A DNA stretch of 64,000 nt from Aplectana chamaeleonis (Eukaryota > Nematoda > Chromadorea > Rhabditida > Cosmocercidae): assembly GCA_029168955.1 (NCBI GenBank), contig JAPDOI010000418.1, positions 124,001 to 188,000 of the forward strand, written 5' to 3'. Shown one piece after another: positions 9,331 through 22,436 of the stretch. The notes below the pieces were generated by a model. The model saw only the letters and a program-made list of their open reading frames with translations. It made no database searches and was not told the DNA's origin. The number at the start of each line of letters is the position of its first letter. The first letter of the stretch is position 1. Made by a program: the position numbers and the translations under genes.

Positions 9331-10508
9331 GCGAAGTCTAGCTTCCTTTCGAATAACTGTAACGCTGTTTATATTCCCGCGTCGCACAGCTACAAAACGT
9401 TCACGTATGCAGAATCCACTCCGGCATGAAACAAGGCGTTCAGAACAGCAAATAAACACATCAAACAGGAAAATTTTCCTAGAAATGAAGCCCTAAAGTG
9501 AGCCTTCGAAAACAAAAGCCTTCGAAAACAAAATTATGGAAAGCATTCCCATCAAAGGTGGAGACCATGAGATTCACATGAAACAACTAAAAATAGTCTA
9601 AGCATTCAGCTGATTTTCCTCATCCGACGAATTAAATCCGACGATGCACCAGTGGACGATTCGACAAAAGTTCCTAGAGCTCTAACGCAAGTATCTACAA
9701 ATTAATTCAGCGCTACTTTCAAATTTCCAATTAACTTATTTCCAAAAGTGAATTCCTCCACAAATTTAGATTCATCACTGGGATTTTTCGGCTACTACAG
9801 GCGTATTGCAGAGCAGAAACGCGAAAAATCTTGGTATCGTTCTGAGCGCCTACGATGTCTTCAAACGTCCTCTCCTATGAACTCTCGTACCAGCTCAATA
9901 AATACCTGACCTCACGAACAGGGCTGGATGAGAGGATAGAAAGATATGTAAGGGCAGTGCATCCTGCCGATATGTACACAAGTGCGACCCTTGTTGAACA
10001 GAGCGGTGAATATGAAAGCGGCCTCAGTGAAACTTGAGATCTATGTATTTAACAGGCGCTGGATGCAACACAGAGGATCCTGGACTTCTCGCTGTTTGAC
10101 CACGGCTATTATGAAAAAATGGGGCAAATCGGAGTAGCGTCGTGAAGCAACAGCAGATGTCATTAAGACAAAGCACCATCAGTTGGACCTTGGGGTATCA
10201 CAAAATATTGCCAACTGGCTTTAGGCCTATAAAAATTGTGCAGATCATCAAGGGTTATGAAATACCGAAATATCTGAAGAATTTTCGCAGTTTTCGATTT
10301 TGAAATTTGTCTACACTTTCTACGGTATTTTGTGGAACATCAATTTTCAAACGACTGTTGAAATATTAAGAGAGCAACGTACGCTTCCTTTTTTGGAGAA
10401 TTTGTCAAGAATCTGGCGAGAATTAAACGCGAACCTGGATTCTGCCGAGAATTTGAACTTCAGGAGGCGATACTGCCTTGAACGCGAGGAAACTTTCTAC
10501 GAAAGCCC
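9331..10508. other. No gene recognised
   Basis: No conserved protein motif, RNA gene or long repeat was seen. Open frames here are short and look random. Confidence 0.4.
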
Positions 10509-11244
10509 CATTCATAGCTGGTCAACAATACTGCCGCGTTCCGAAATAGCTGGACGGAGCGATTTGGAATAGCTCCGTCCAGCGATTTCAAATCGCTCGG
10601 GCGGCCGTAATTTCGCGTGAAATAGACGGACAATTGCGGACCAAACCGCAGAAATCATAAAAAGCTTTTTTCTCGGCATCCCTACTCATTTTTTGTGACA
10701 TTGTTGCCCTTAGCTTGTAAATGAAAGAGTGTTGCATAGTTTTCAAACAAAAAATGGTTCCAAAAAACGATGAGGGTGGAATTTGCTTGAACAAAAACTG
10801 AAAACTACGACTAAATTTACCAATCGCTAGAAGCTCTGCATGGAATGTGATTTCTCGGTATCCTTATTATATTTTCTCATCTTTATAATCGCAAATGTGT
10901 AAAAAATACTCGTTTTTGCCTTTCACATGCCGTCTTTTCTGTGGGTGAGCTGTGACGTCCGCAATTTGGCGCCGAATACACCACGTCCTCACGAAAGATT
11001 ACGGACTAGTCGCTTCGACTAGACGAGTCGCTTCAATCATGGAAGCGACGCGATTAGTCGAAGCGACCTAACAAAATCAAGCAGGTCGCTTAGACCAGCT
11101 ATGAAATACCCCAGTCGCTCGGCGATCGCGGCTGAAACTGCAAACTGTTCCAAACCGTCGCGGCTCAGTACAAGATCTGTTGGCGCGATGGGTTTTGTAA
11201 CTGTTGGCAGTGCCGCGACTAGTCGAAGCGACCTGCTATGAATG
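10509..11244. mobile_element. Possible inverted-repeat element, CATTCATAGC termini
   Basis: CATTCATAGCTGGTC at the left end and GACCTGCTATGAATG at the right end are inverted partners. Inside are several self-complementary GACTAGTCG and TCGCTTCGACTAGTCG motifs. No transposase is visible and the target duplication is unclear, so this is tentative. Confidence 0.4.
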
Positions 11245-11500
11245 AGCCTTGAGACTTGCGGTCACGTTACTTTAACTTTTGTAAAATGGTTGTAACTACT
11301 AACGCATACGTTTTAGAGAGCATACCGAAACACAATTTGTAATAAACACCGCTTGTTGTAGACTATGAGCAGCTAGCCTAAATCGGGCTAGTCATTCCCG
11401 TAGCCGCCGTTGGAGTCAGCTTTGAGTGTCACAAAACGGCTAGTACAGAAAAATTACGGGAAACTGTTAAAGGCGTGAAATGTTTCGAAACGACGAGGGT

Positions 11501-11675
11501 GGGTGGTGGCCATCGTGTATCAACACCCCTGAGGAGGCGGGAGAAACGGGGGAGGGGTTAGGTTCCTGATTGGACGCAACACGGGCTATCCCCGTATTGC
11601 ATCCAATCAGGAACCTCGCTCCTCCCCCGTCTCTCCCGCCTCCTCAGTGGTGTTGATACACGATGGCCACCACCC
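11501..11675. mobile_element. Foldback MITE with a 9-bp target duplication
   Basis: The ends GGGTGGTGGCCATCGTGTAT and ATACACGATGGCCACCACCC are inverted copies, with arms of ~80 bp around a short centre. GACGAGGGT (11492-11500) and GATGAGGGT (11676-11684) flank it, a 9-bp duplication with one mismatch. A 9-bp duplication with long inverted arms suggests a Mutator-like element. Confidence 0.65.
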
Positions 11676-11684
11676 GATGAGGGT

Positions 11685-13520
11685 CGGAGAAACGTTTGAA
11701 TTAATGTTGCGTAGTTCCAGCGCTTGCGGCGCGGCACTGGTATTAGGGCGCGTTAACTACATACTTGTCTTACATTTTTTTTTCTTGTATAAGTATGACA
11801 GAAGTTAGAGTGGCTGCCGAAAAAAGGTAGGTGCAGACAAATTTTCACATAGTCCAACTACCTCGAAGTTTCGACCCTTGGTGGCCCTAAATTCTATTGT
11901 AGAAGGGACGCCTTTTGCTGGACAGTGAGGGCGAAAACCCTGTGGATTACCAACTTGGCTTGCCAACGCTCACCACCTTACCTCGTCTAACGCCTTGTAC
12001 ACCAGACAGGTTCGGAAATGAAACTATGGCAAGTAAACGGGAATCCAATGTGGAATTCAGTTTTCTTTCGAAATGAAACTTTTATTTTTTATTAGGAACC
12101 GTACGTTTTATAGTTTTTCTTCAGTTTTTCTTACGACGAAGTACAACGATTATTGCCTAAAAAGTTATTAAAAACGGTTGAATGGATTTGGCAGTGGTTG
12201 TACTCAGGTTATGAACAGTTGCAGTTTCATTTTGGATTCGCAAAAACCGTTTTTCAACAAATCCACTACGTTCTGATATATTTTCCTAAATAAATTATTC
12301 ATTCATTTCACCCCAAAAAATTACGACCTTTCCAACTTTCAGTTTTCCACGAAGATTTTTGCTTTCCCCTTCACCACCCGTTGGCAAGCTATCCACACAT
12401 GCTGAACTCTGCTGCAAGGCGCAGCGGGCTAGTGGATGATTAAGAACACCTAAAACTTGGGTCTGTGGGTTTCCGATCATGCTCTACCGATTGGGAGTAT
12501 AAAAATCATATGCTTAATTTTTCGTATTCCACCGGTACCCAAACTCTTACTCGAACGACCTGACATGCTCTGAACAATCCTTCTTTGTTTTATAAGAAAA
12601 TTATTATTTGCGCCTATCAGTCAATCCTATATTCTGATGAGTACGGAATCGTAAATATCTGTCATTTACCAGTTTGAGTCGTTTGGCCGATAGTTCAAAT
12701 AATAAATGAAAAATGGAACGGTTCGATGACGACCGATGGTGACACACTGGTTCTACTGCGCTGCCATGTCATATGTTTGTGCAAATCATCAGCTGATAGA
12801 TAAATCAGGCGATTCTTGGCAGCTGGAAAATTTCAGGAAAAACAAGAGATAATAGTTGTAGACACATTTGTCATAAGCGATGAGTGACAGCAGTAAAATT
12901 TCCAAGGAGACTGCCGGAAAAATTCCTTGGCAGTTTTCGGGGTAGATCGATTTGGAGGCCGACATAGAAAGGTAAAAATTACAAAATTTCTCTATATGCA
13001 CAGAGAAATTGGTCGGCAAATATTGCATATATGACTAATATAATATCATAAGTGAACACAGCAGGCAATAAGGGCTATGGGGAAATTGAGAAACTGACAG
13101 TTATATTGATTGGCCAGCAATATGATGTATTATTGGGTAGTCTGGCGGAATTCATCAATACGAGATCACCAGAGGAGCGGAATTTTCTGAGTTTCCGCTC
13201 CTGTTATTCTTTTTTAACCCACATTTCAGTCATATGTTGCGCTGGTGTAAAACATGTGGCTAACTCAGACCAGATTTTCCTAATCCATCCGCTTGCAGGT
13301 CTATGATTTGAACGCAAGAAAACGAGAATTGGGGTTGTTCCTAATACTAAGACGGTCAAAAAAAAATTCGCATCTGTGTAAAAATTGGCCCCACCAAAAT
13401 GCTCCATCTTACAGGCAGTAAAAAGTCAGCAAATTTTAAAAAGAGAAAAACCAGTTCAGAATTCATATGAATCCTCGCAACACTGAAGCCTTCTACTGAT
13501 GAAGGTCATAACAAGGTATA
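11685..13520. other. No gene recognised
   Basis: AT-rich sequence with no conserved coding motif, RNA gene or clear repeat. Open frames are short and unconvincing. Confidence 0.4.
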
Positions 13521-13719
13521 GTTTACCGCAGTGTTAAAAGGACATGGTGCGGTTGCGAAAACACACTAAATATACGGTAGAAGACGCCAGATTTGATTAT
13601 CGATCGACCGCACAGCTGATTTTCTTGGTAAGATACGGTTTTTCTTTTTTTTCATGTATGTTTCGGCATTATTTTTGTTTCTGACTGTTTAAATATTGCG
13701 AATACTCTGAGAGTTTTGG

Positions 13720-13795
13720 CCGCGAAATAGCCGGGTTATAGCCCACCAGGCTCCGCAGCGGCTCCTGGTGGGTTATTTCCCGGCTATTCCGCGGC
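13720..13795. repeat. Palindrome inside the long inverted-repeat element
   Basis: AGCCGGGTTATAGCCCACCAGG pairs with CCTGGTGGGTTATTTCCCGGCT (each cited as its two halves), forming a ~30-bp stem with a short loop. Confidence 0.6.
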
Positions 13796-14051
13796 TATTT
13801 CTCGGCTTTTCACGGAACGGACAAGAAGTAGCCGAGAAATAGCCGAGATATAACCGACAAATACTCAGAAGTAAACAAAATTCACCAAGACGCAACCGTC
13901 GCCGGCTCGCTGAGCCAGCATCTGGGGCCGCCAGCGGTTGGGCGGGGCCTCCAGAGGCTGAACGAAGTCCAAGTACCTCAAACTTGGGTAATTGAACCGA
14001 CGAGGTGCTGACATCCGAATCATGCCTCTGGAGTGCTCCGTATATCTACCG

Positions 14052-14258
14052 GGAGAGCATTATTTCTCGGCTATTTCTCGGCTATTTCGCGGCGAGCATT
14101 ATTTGGCGGCTATTTTGCGGCGAGCATTATTTAGCGGCTATTTCTCGGCTATTTCGCGGCTATTTCCCGGCAAGCATTATTTGGCGGCTATTTAGCGGCT
14201 ATTACGCGGCAAGCAGGCATTTCTCGGCTATTTCGCGGCTATTTCTCGGCTAAAACTC
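14052..14258. repeat. Degenerate CGGCTATTT tandem array
   Basis: About 18 imperfect repeats of TCGGCTATTT, GCGGCTATTT and GCGAGCATTATTT. They lie in the interior of the element at 13521-14569 and are absent from its shorter relative. Confidence 0.7.
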
Positions 14259-15195
14259 TTGGAGTAATGGCTATTCTTAGTGCTTGAGGGAAATTAGCCG
14301 TTCGTTCGGGCTTCGAAGTGTTTTTTCTTCGAAATTCCGTTTTGAAATCGAAAAAAAAAGGTGAATCCCTCCCGCACACCAAGAAAAGCCAATATTCGTA
14401 ATATTATAAAAGTCAGAAACAAAAATAATGCCGAAGCTAACAAGAAAAAAACCGTAACTCACCCTGGAAATCAGCTGTGCTGTCGATCGATAATGAAATC
14501 TGGCGTTTACCACCGTAGTTTTAGTGTGTGACCGCAACCGCCCCATGTCCTTTTAACATTGCGGTAAACTGTACAAACTTTTTCCCGCCCCCAAGTCGCC
14601 GCTAAAGGCGGAGTTTTAGTCGAGGGGCCACTTCTGGAGACTGAAAGGTCGCGCAACTTCTTAGGGATAACATTGCAAAATTTTTCGTGCTATTGGAGGT
14701 TGAACTCGACGTGGTTTGAGTCACAGACAGCGGACTTACCTTTTTAGGGGGACCGGAAAGTAATGTCGTTACCTCACTTTAGATACAGACACACATTTTT
14801 AACGAGTGCGCAGTGGTTCTCAGGCCAAATTATGAGTAATTTTCCGGTACAAAGGCTAGTTTCAAAGCGTGATGCCTAATCAGTTTAGCGAGGAGGGTAG
14901 GACAACCCACTGAGGCGTCTCTGGGGTTTCCTTGTCGATTTTTTCTTAGAATGTCGCTTGGCGTTGATGTATCGGAAGATTGCTTTTTAGGTCCTTTTCG
15001 CATATTGTGGCATTTAAGTTCAAATTTTAGGCTCAAATGCACCGAACATTGCCGGCTACGTTCTCTGGAAATGGTCACTATACGATCAAACAGCTATTTT
15101 TTCAATTAAAAAAAAAGTTTTTTTCTGATTTTGTTTTACAAAAAAAAATTTAAATTGAAAAGACTTCTTCAAAGCGTTTCAACTGATGGAGCACC

Positions 15196-15680
15196 TAGAC
15201 AGTGTTCACGATAAAAATCGTTTTTCTGCTTTTCCGCTTATCTTGAAGACGGTCCCATGCTGATTCCAATGATGTTTTTGGAATCGTACAAGACCTTCTA
15301 AGAACGGAGTTATGGTCCCTCGTAAATTGAGCTAGGGAAGCATTGTGGACGAGTTGTCCGAGGCTTGTAACTTCCGTCTTTTGCAGCCGATGTATGCGAG
15401 CTGTCCTGGGTAAAGAGAGAACTTGGGAATAAAGGGAAGAGCGGGGCTATTGATCGGAAACCATCGCTCATCTCACAATCTCGAGCATTCATTTCTTTAC
15501 GTCAGTGGGCGTGGAAAGTGCGTCTGGGGGTGACGAGCTGACGGGTGTCCAACTTCATGGCCGTAGGGGACCGTTCCGAGCTCATTTTTCTTAGTTTTTT
15601 CAACGTTAGAGTGGCGCAGGCCCCGCAGCTGCCGATCTCCACCATAAAAACAGACATGGTTTTTATCGTGGACACTGCCT
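15196..15680. mobile_element. TTAA-type non-autonomous element (degenerate left end)
   Basis: The right end GTGGACACTGCCT is followed by TTAA (15681-15684). The left end GACAGTGTTCACGAT is a degraded inverted partner. The interior (GGAATCGTACAAGACC, GGACGAGTTGTCC, AACTTCCGTC) matches 58393-58870 in inverse orientation. No coding sequence. Confidence 0.55.
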
Positions 15681-15889
15681 TTAAGCATAGCGATTGATGT
15701 TCATTAGGCTCAAATCTTCCGATTGAGGCGAGAAGCGACATCCCGGCAAAATTTTCTTTTTTGGCACCAAGGTTAACATGGATAGGGCAAAACAAATTAC
15801 GTTGTATTAATCTGAACGGGATAACAAATGAAACTCTCTGATGGATTCGACGATTTTTCAACATGCTGCTTTAGGTGACGAGCTATGCA

Positions 15890-16150
15890 AGTCAACAAGG
15901 TTAAGCCTGTCCCAGTGGGACTGTCCGCCCATGCGGTCGGCGTGCGTGTTCAGCGGCAGTATTTCGGATGAGCCTTCCCATGCCGAAACAGTAGATTGGG
16001 ATATTATTCACCATTCGTCAAATAATCCTGCTAATCAATTTCCAAGTCCGACAAATGCCTTCGTGACAGCAGCTCGAGACGCACGCCGACCGCGGGAGGG
16101 TGCAGTCTCTTTCAGACTGGCTTTAGCTACGCCACGCCTTGCAAATCGCT
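15890..16150. repeat. Dispersed GC-rich inverted repeat, copy 1
   Basis: GGGACTGTCCGCCCATGCGG near the left pairs with CGCACGCCGACCGCGGGAGG near the right. The same arrangement occurs at 20185-20400. Probably a non-autonomous DNA element. Confidence 0.5.
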
Positions 16151-16754
16151 CAACACTCATTTGCAGATCTAATATTTAGACATTTTGACTAAGAGGGCTC
16201 CCCTGAAAACCACAAACATTCATGCCTTCAATCAGACTAACCCTTTCCGCTAAAACGAACATGTCGGGTAGTGTGGGCCGTGACGTGCGTTGTCTAGGGG
16301 TGTTGGACACTGAGCAACCAGAAAGTTTATTAGAAGAATCGCACACGCGGTGTTTCTGCCCACAGAAAAGAATTCATGAGTATGAGACTGAGTGCCTTAT
16401 ATAGGGGGAATCGGCGCCCGATTCAAATCACTATCGTGAAAGGATTTCCACGCGGGACCGCGTGGATGCTGCTTCAGAGATTTCGAAAAGATGACAAATA
16501 AAAATGAGTCATAGGGAAGACAACGGAACAAGAGGTGAACGCATATATCGTCTATGTATTGTCTTTCTTCTTTAGAAACAAAAATTTTTGCTACTCAGCG
16601 TCCAGCTTTATCACACATCCGGAGCCATGTAGAGAACAGTTAATCATAAGTTTCGAAGGTTAGTGTTCCGCCACCGCTGTGAAATAGTCCAATTTCAACA
16701 CGTTCACTGTTTCTAGCATGTTTTTGACACGTTTTCAAGGTTTAACCCGCAGAT

Positions 16755-17032
16755 ACTGCCCTTTTCTGGGCCAAATTCCGGTCCGCAATTGCGTCTCGGC
16801 ACGCTTTGCGGACGCACGCGCTCGAGTCGGTCGAGTTTCCAGCGGCAAAGCCGACCCGATGTGGCTTTTTTAATAGTTTTCTCCGATTTTTTCAGTTTCC
16901 AGTTCCCAAAACCCACCTAGAGTCAACAGATCGGCGACTGAGGCGTGGAAACACTTCCAACTCGGGAGCGTGAGGCCGCAAAGCGTGTCGAGACGCAATT
17001 GCGGACCGGAATTAGGCCCAGAGAAACACAGT
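16755..17032. mobile_element. MITE, CTGGGCC-AATTCCGGTCC family, copy 1
   Basis: Inverted termini contain CTGGGCCAAATTCCGGTCCG and CGGACCGGAATTAGGCCCAG, with GCAATTGCGTCTCG next inside each. Related copies occur at 33865-34050 and 49708-49987. Non-coding. Confidence 0.7.
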
Positions 17033-19125
17033 AACTGCTGTAAACTGTTGTACCAACGTGTCAAAACAGGAAATCTGGTGCGAACCGTTTACTGTTTCTC
17101 GGCGGTGGCAAATCGCTAAACTTTAGATCTTATAATCAGGTACAGAAAACCCTTTCAACGACTGTTGACCAGCTGAACACGCCTCAGGCAGAAATACCTC
17201 AATGAAAATCACTCTTCATGCGTTTTTTTTTTTCGGAATTGTCCGTGGTTTTCAAGAAGCATCTTTCAGTCTCAGGTACATGTACATACTTTCTGGCACT
17301 AAAGTTCTGTGGCAAATGGTACTTACACAGACTTACCCATTACTGGAAATCTCCACTTCTTCCCGGAGGTAATTGCCATTTTCTAATTTTTTAAACACAA
17401 ACCTTATCCTCAACCTAGACACAAACCTCCAGTTGACTCTCAAATTTACCCACCTCTCTAGTAAGACTCATCATTGAACAATGGTATTGTGAGGCGGCCA
17501 ACCGCAACGAATAAGTGTGAAAGAAGGAAGGAAGGAAGGCATGAAAGAAAGGGAAGAGCCAGTATACCAGCGTCTGGTAAACAACATTCTAAACCCCTCA
17601 GGAAGCGCATAAGCAATTCCTCTCCCCCACAAATAGATGGAATAAATGGTTGGATGGATGGGAAAGGTAGCAACGAGGAACTAAACTGATCCATTTATCA
17701 CTATTCACACTACCTTGATTCGGTGGAATGGGCAACTGTTCCCTGAAGGAGGCAAGGTCATGGTTCTGAATGCTTCTATCCGCATGCTGGTGAGCAAACT
17801 CTGAGATCAGGATGTGGCGAGAGACAGCTGGCGGCACTAGGCGTCGGAGAAAGCAAGTGAAACAGATATATAGAAGACGTAGCGATAGCGAGCGGCACTG
17901 AGCGGCAAAAAGCTATCCTAACAGTGATTCCGTGGAACGAGTAAAGCAATTCTGCGCTACAGAAGGTGTTGATGCGTGACAATTGGCTACGTCAGGCGAG
18001 AGTGAGCGACAACAAGCGACAAACGGCAGTGATTTTCCTGAAGGATGGTCTCACGACAAAACAATGAAAATTTTGCTTGGTCTCGCTCACTGTAGGCTGA
18101 TGCATCAGAACCGACTATGAGCAAAAGGTCGAGCGACATTGAGCTGCTTTGAGTGACAAATGATTGTCTTCCAAAGAAAAAAAAAGATTGAAAAGAAAAA
18201 GAGACTCAATTTAAGTCAGGAGTATATGACTCGGTAGTTAACCGCAAGATCAACATACAATGAAGGACACTTTTTAGAAGGTTCAGCTCTGCAAAGGAAG
18301 AATCGGAACACTAGGGTGTACTCCAAACGGATTCACCCCGAGAAAACACGTAGTATAAGTGGCGCAATCGTTATGCAATTGCAAACGACGGAAGGGGCGT
18401 TTAGAGCCGAAAAGGTTTTTGGGCCAAGTGCGGCTCTACGACGAACGAACGCTGCCCAAAATCAGAAAAAAAGAACATCACAACAATAGAAAGAGAAATT
18501 GACGAATTGACGTTTGGCTGACGAGGAATATGTGCCCATGTTGCCAGTTGTGCGCCTTTTTGGAACGGCAAGGATTCATTGCTGAATATGTGATAAAGCA
18601 TCGTTCACGATGGATTCCGTTTTTGAGTTTTCCATATACAATGAGAGCTCTAGTACCCTATATAAGAGAAACGTTGAAAAAAACCGCGGAAAAGGCACCG
18701 GAAACCCCTTTTTCAGAACGAAAATATCTCAATCGAAGGGAGAGTCGATAGTTGGAGATCGCTGTTTTGACCAACGATCTTACGATCGAATGAACTTCAT
18801 ATTTCTGTCAAGTGGTTTGTGGAGAAGGAAAGGTTAGTAGACATGTAATGAAAAGTCATCCTTCACGTAATCGTATGGAATATTCCATCGATTTCCCCTC
18901 TTGTCAGCTGTACTGTGTCAGTTGTTTATAATTTACTTATATGATGGCTGACAGCAAATTGTACTAGGTGACTGACGGAGTGCCGGCCTCTTTTGACGGA
19001 ACTTGAAACGTTCGACCTCATTGATATTCACAATTAGGCGTTTTTATCGAACAAACTCTCCCTACGTTCTTAGGTGGGCCCGGAAAATCATTCGAACCGA
19101 AAAAACGGTGTTTTTTCAGCGCGTA
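17033..19125. other. No gene recognised; degenerate GAGCGACA repeats
   Basis: No convincing gene. Around 17870-18150 there are three degenerate copies of a ~115-bp unit rich in GAGCGACA and GAGCGGCA. A short GAAGGAAGGAAGG tract lies near 17525. Confidence 0.4.
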
Positions 19126-20097
19126 TAACACAACATAACATAAGATAACATGACATAACATAACATAACATAACATAACATAACATAACATAACATAACA
19201 TAACATAATATAACATAACATAACATAACATAACATAACATAACATAACATAACATAACATAACATAAATATAACATAACATAACATAACATAACATAAC
19301 ATAACATAACATAACATAATATAACATAACATAACATAACATAACATAACATAATATAACATAACATAACATAACATAACATAACATAACATAACATAAT
19401 ATAAATATAACATAACATAGCATAACATAACATAACATAACTTAACATAACTTAACATAACGTAACATAACATAACATAAACATAACGTAACATAACATA
19501 ACATAACATAACATAACATAACATAACATAACATAACATAATATAACATAACATAACATAACATAACATAACATAACATAACATAACATAACATAACATA
19601 ACATAACATAACATAATATAACATAACATAACATAAATATAACATAACATAACATAACGTAACGTAACATAACATAACATAACATAACATCACATAAAAT
19701 AACATATAAATATAACTTAACATAAATATAACGTAACATAACATAACATAACATAAACATAACATAACATAACATAACATAACATAACATAACATAACAT
19801 AACATAATATAACATAACATAACATAACATAACATAACATAACATAACATAACATAACATAACATAACATAACATAACATAACATAACATAACATAGCAT
19901 AATATAACATAACATAACATAACATAAACATAACATAACATAACATAACACAACATGACATTACATTACATTACATAACATAACATAACATAACATAACA
20001 TAACTTAACATAACTTAACATAACGTAACATAACATAACATAACATAACAACATAACATAACATAACATAACATAACATAACATAACATAACATAAC
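19126..20097. repeat. ATAAC pentanucleotide microsatellite
   Basis: About 970 bp of (ATAAC)n with occasional ATATAAC, AAATATAAC and ACTTAAC variants. The minus-strand frames (MLCYVMLCYV) are repeat artefacts. The unit is not the nematode telomere hexamer TTAGGC. Confidence 0.95.
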
Positions 20098-20184
20098 AAA
20101 AAATATAGTCCTTTTCAAAGGCAGCGATCCAGACCGTAATTTCGCATGCGAGCAGTTCTGTCGCGGGCGTCAAGTCTGACCGAA

Positions 20185-20400
20185 TGAGACTGTCCGCCCA
20201 CGCGGTCGGCGGGCGTCCTGATCGGCCATCGCAGAAGTATGTTTCGTTCTTGTGAATCGATTATCAGGAGGTCAGACAAATAGTTAACACTATCCCAGCT
20301 TGCTGTATCTCAGTCGTGGATATGCTCGTCCGCAAATAGCCTTCGTGACGGCCGCTCGACACGCACGCCGATCACGCTGGCGGACAGTTGCATTTAAACG
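20185..20400. repeat. Dispersed GC-rich inverted repeat, copy 2
   Basis: GACTGTCCGCCCACGCGGTC on the left is mirrored by CACGCTGGCGGACAGT on the right, as in 15890-16150. An AAAGGCAGCGATCC terminal-type motif lies just before it at about 20117. Confidence 0.5.
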
Positions 20401-22100
20401 GGCTCAGCATCTCTAGCTGAGAGAGGTCAGCTGCGGTTCCATCTGCAACATCCGTTGCAATTTTATCTCGGCCGGATGAGTGGAGAGTTTTAAAAACTTG
20501 GCTTTGAGTTACAATTTATCTCTATGTCATTTGGAGAGCAGAAGAGATATGCATAAAGAGACTGCCGACGAAACCACAGAACCTTCTAAAACGCTAAGTC
20601 TTCTCTTCCATTACAAAATGCCTCTAAAGGGGACTAACCACAGCAAATCGTGCGTACCCATAACATAGTATTGGGTAGAGAGTCAAATTATGTATGCTAA
20701 TGAAACTCGCTTGCTGTATTGGTCCTAGCAATAACAATAGAGGAATATTATATGGAGGACTAAGTCTTTATTTGCAGCTCATTACACTGCACTAGTTACG
20801 GAAGAAGGTGTGGCAGGTCCAAATCAAGGTTGTGAGGCAAATTAGAGTTGGCGCTATATGTGAAACAAGTGTCAGATAAGGACAGAGTGTATTCGAGGAA
20901 GCCTAACCCTCAACAGTTAGCACCCAGGCCGTTACGGGACGCATAGGGATCACGCGAATGAAATGCTGTCGATCTGCGATGAAAGCAAGTCGCAATAGAG
21001 CATGGTAATTGAAATAAATTATGCATGTGGGAGACGGCGGGGGTGAGTCCACAACTAACTGGGCGCTGCGGATCGCCTCCCTAGGGTGCTTTTCTGGAAT
21101 GGGCCGCAAGTTTTGGCTAGTGCAAGTGTTTTTGAGAGCAAAAGCCATCCAGAGGATTGGATCCATGGGAGCACTTAGGTATAGCACATTACTGAACCCA
21201 ATCGTAGAGCGATTTTATAGGAGGAGCGTGCAACTTATCAGATGAATAGCATCGAATAGCAACGTATTGGTTTTTTTTTTTCGAGTGATTTCCAGGGATG
21301 AGGGGAAGGGTAGAAAGGCAAAATAAGTTGAGCCCTTCGTGGCTTATGTATGGCCGGAGCCACTCGACGTCTGTCTGGGGTGCGACTCGTGCTCAAAGCC
21401 CAGATTGTTTACGCCGTATATGTTCGAGCGTCGCTATCAATCAAAGCATAAATGTGGAAATGCTTGACCTCCGCAAACTGATTGAGATAACTTCCCGTAC
21501 TCATCTAGAAGATCTTTTCGTAGAAGCAGACACTGGAAACTCTTCAACCTCGGCCTTGTAGAAAAGTAAACATAGGCAGCAGCATAGGGCAAAATAAACC
21601 TATTAGGAGTTTTAAAGGCAGTGTCCATGATAAATTGCATCATCATTTTTTGCCGGAAATCGAAAGCATGGAGTCTCTCTGAAGCAATAGGCTCGTAAGA
21701 ACGAATAAAAAAGAGCCCGGAAGAGCTCTATACGGCCCCGAAGTCCGCTCGCGCTAGGCCTTCCCGCTCGCGGTCGAGTTTTCCAAGGACGAGTTTGGTC
21801 CATTTCATGGTTCGCTTTAAAGCGCGCACACAGATGGGTTTAGCATCGGAGCGCGCTTAGAAACATTGCAATTTTCTCTCTCCTTACATTCCTTCTATTG
21901 TGGCACTACTTCTTAACTTACAAATTATTCTCCTTTTCAGTAGTTTCCTTCTTAATCTCTATTAAGCATATATATTGGCTATCAAAATAACGCATCAATT
22001 CAAACGAATAACCAGGAAATGCCATCACAATTGAGATTCACGACCGTATCTCGCTCATACCCATGCAACTCGTTCAACATCGGAATCTCCCTTCAAAGGT
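20401..22100. other. No gene recognised
   Basis: No supported coding sequence. TTTTAAAGGCAGTGTCCATG at about 21610 looks like one end of the TTAA element family, but no partner end was found. Confidence 0.4.
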
Positions 22101-22246
22101 ATCGTCCATCACTGGATGGGGGATCGCCGCGACTCTGCTTGGCGGGAAAAATTGCGGGCGGGGAAACGAATTGAGAGTGGTTATTGATCGCGCGATTTTT
22201 CCCGCCAAGCAGCGTCGCGGCGATCCCTCATTCAGTGACTGACGAT
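22101..22246. mobile_element. Short foldback MITE
   Basis: ATCGTCCATCACTGGATG and, at the other end, CATTCAGTGACTGACGAT are inverted. The arms continue through GGATCGCCGCGACTCTGCTT and TTGGCGGGAAAAAT. No coding capacity. Confidence 0.65.
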
Positions 22247-22323
22247 AAGTAGACTCTAGTTCATTTCAATTAGACACCTGTTTTCGATTATCACAGCCCT
22301 GGGCGGTGGTTTTTTCGTCGGAA

Positions 22324-22328
22324 CCTCC

Positions 22329-22379
<51 letters not shown>

Positions 22380-22383
22380 TCAT

Positions 22384-22434
<51 letters not shown>

Positions 22435-22436
22435 TT
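22324..22436. repeat. TTTA tetranucleotide microsatellite
   Basis: About 28 TTTA units with one interruption (TATCATTTA) at about 22380. Confidence 0.95.

Larger units (their letters stand above)
13521..14569. mobile_element. Inverted-repeat element, GTTTACCGCA termini, long copy
   Basis: Arms of roughly 190 bp (13521-13710 and 14385-14569) are inverted copies starting GTTTACCGCA and ending TGCGGTAAAC. They include GTGCGGTTGCG and an ATTATTTTTGTTTCTGACT stretch. The shorter relative at 51019-51506 shares both arms. This copy has about 550 bp of extra internal sequence made of CGGCTATTT repeats and a palindrome. Non-autonomous. Confidence 0.7.

Noticed and set aside
19018..19961. Long minus-strand open frames rich in MLCYV
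   Set aside because: They are translations of the (ATAAC)n microsatellite and exist in several frames.
19126..20097. Interstitial telomere repeat
   Set aside because: Nematode telomeres are TTAGGC; the unit here is ATAAC.
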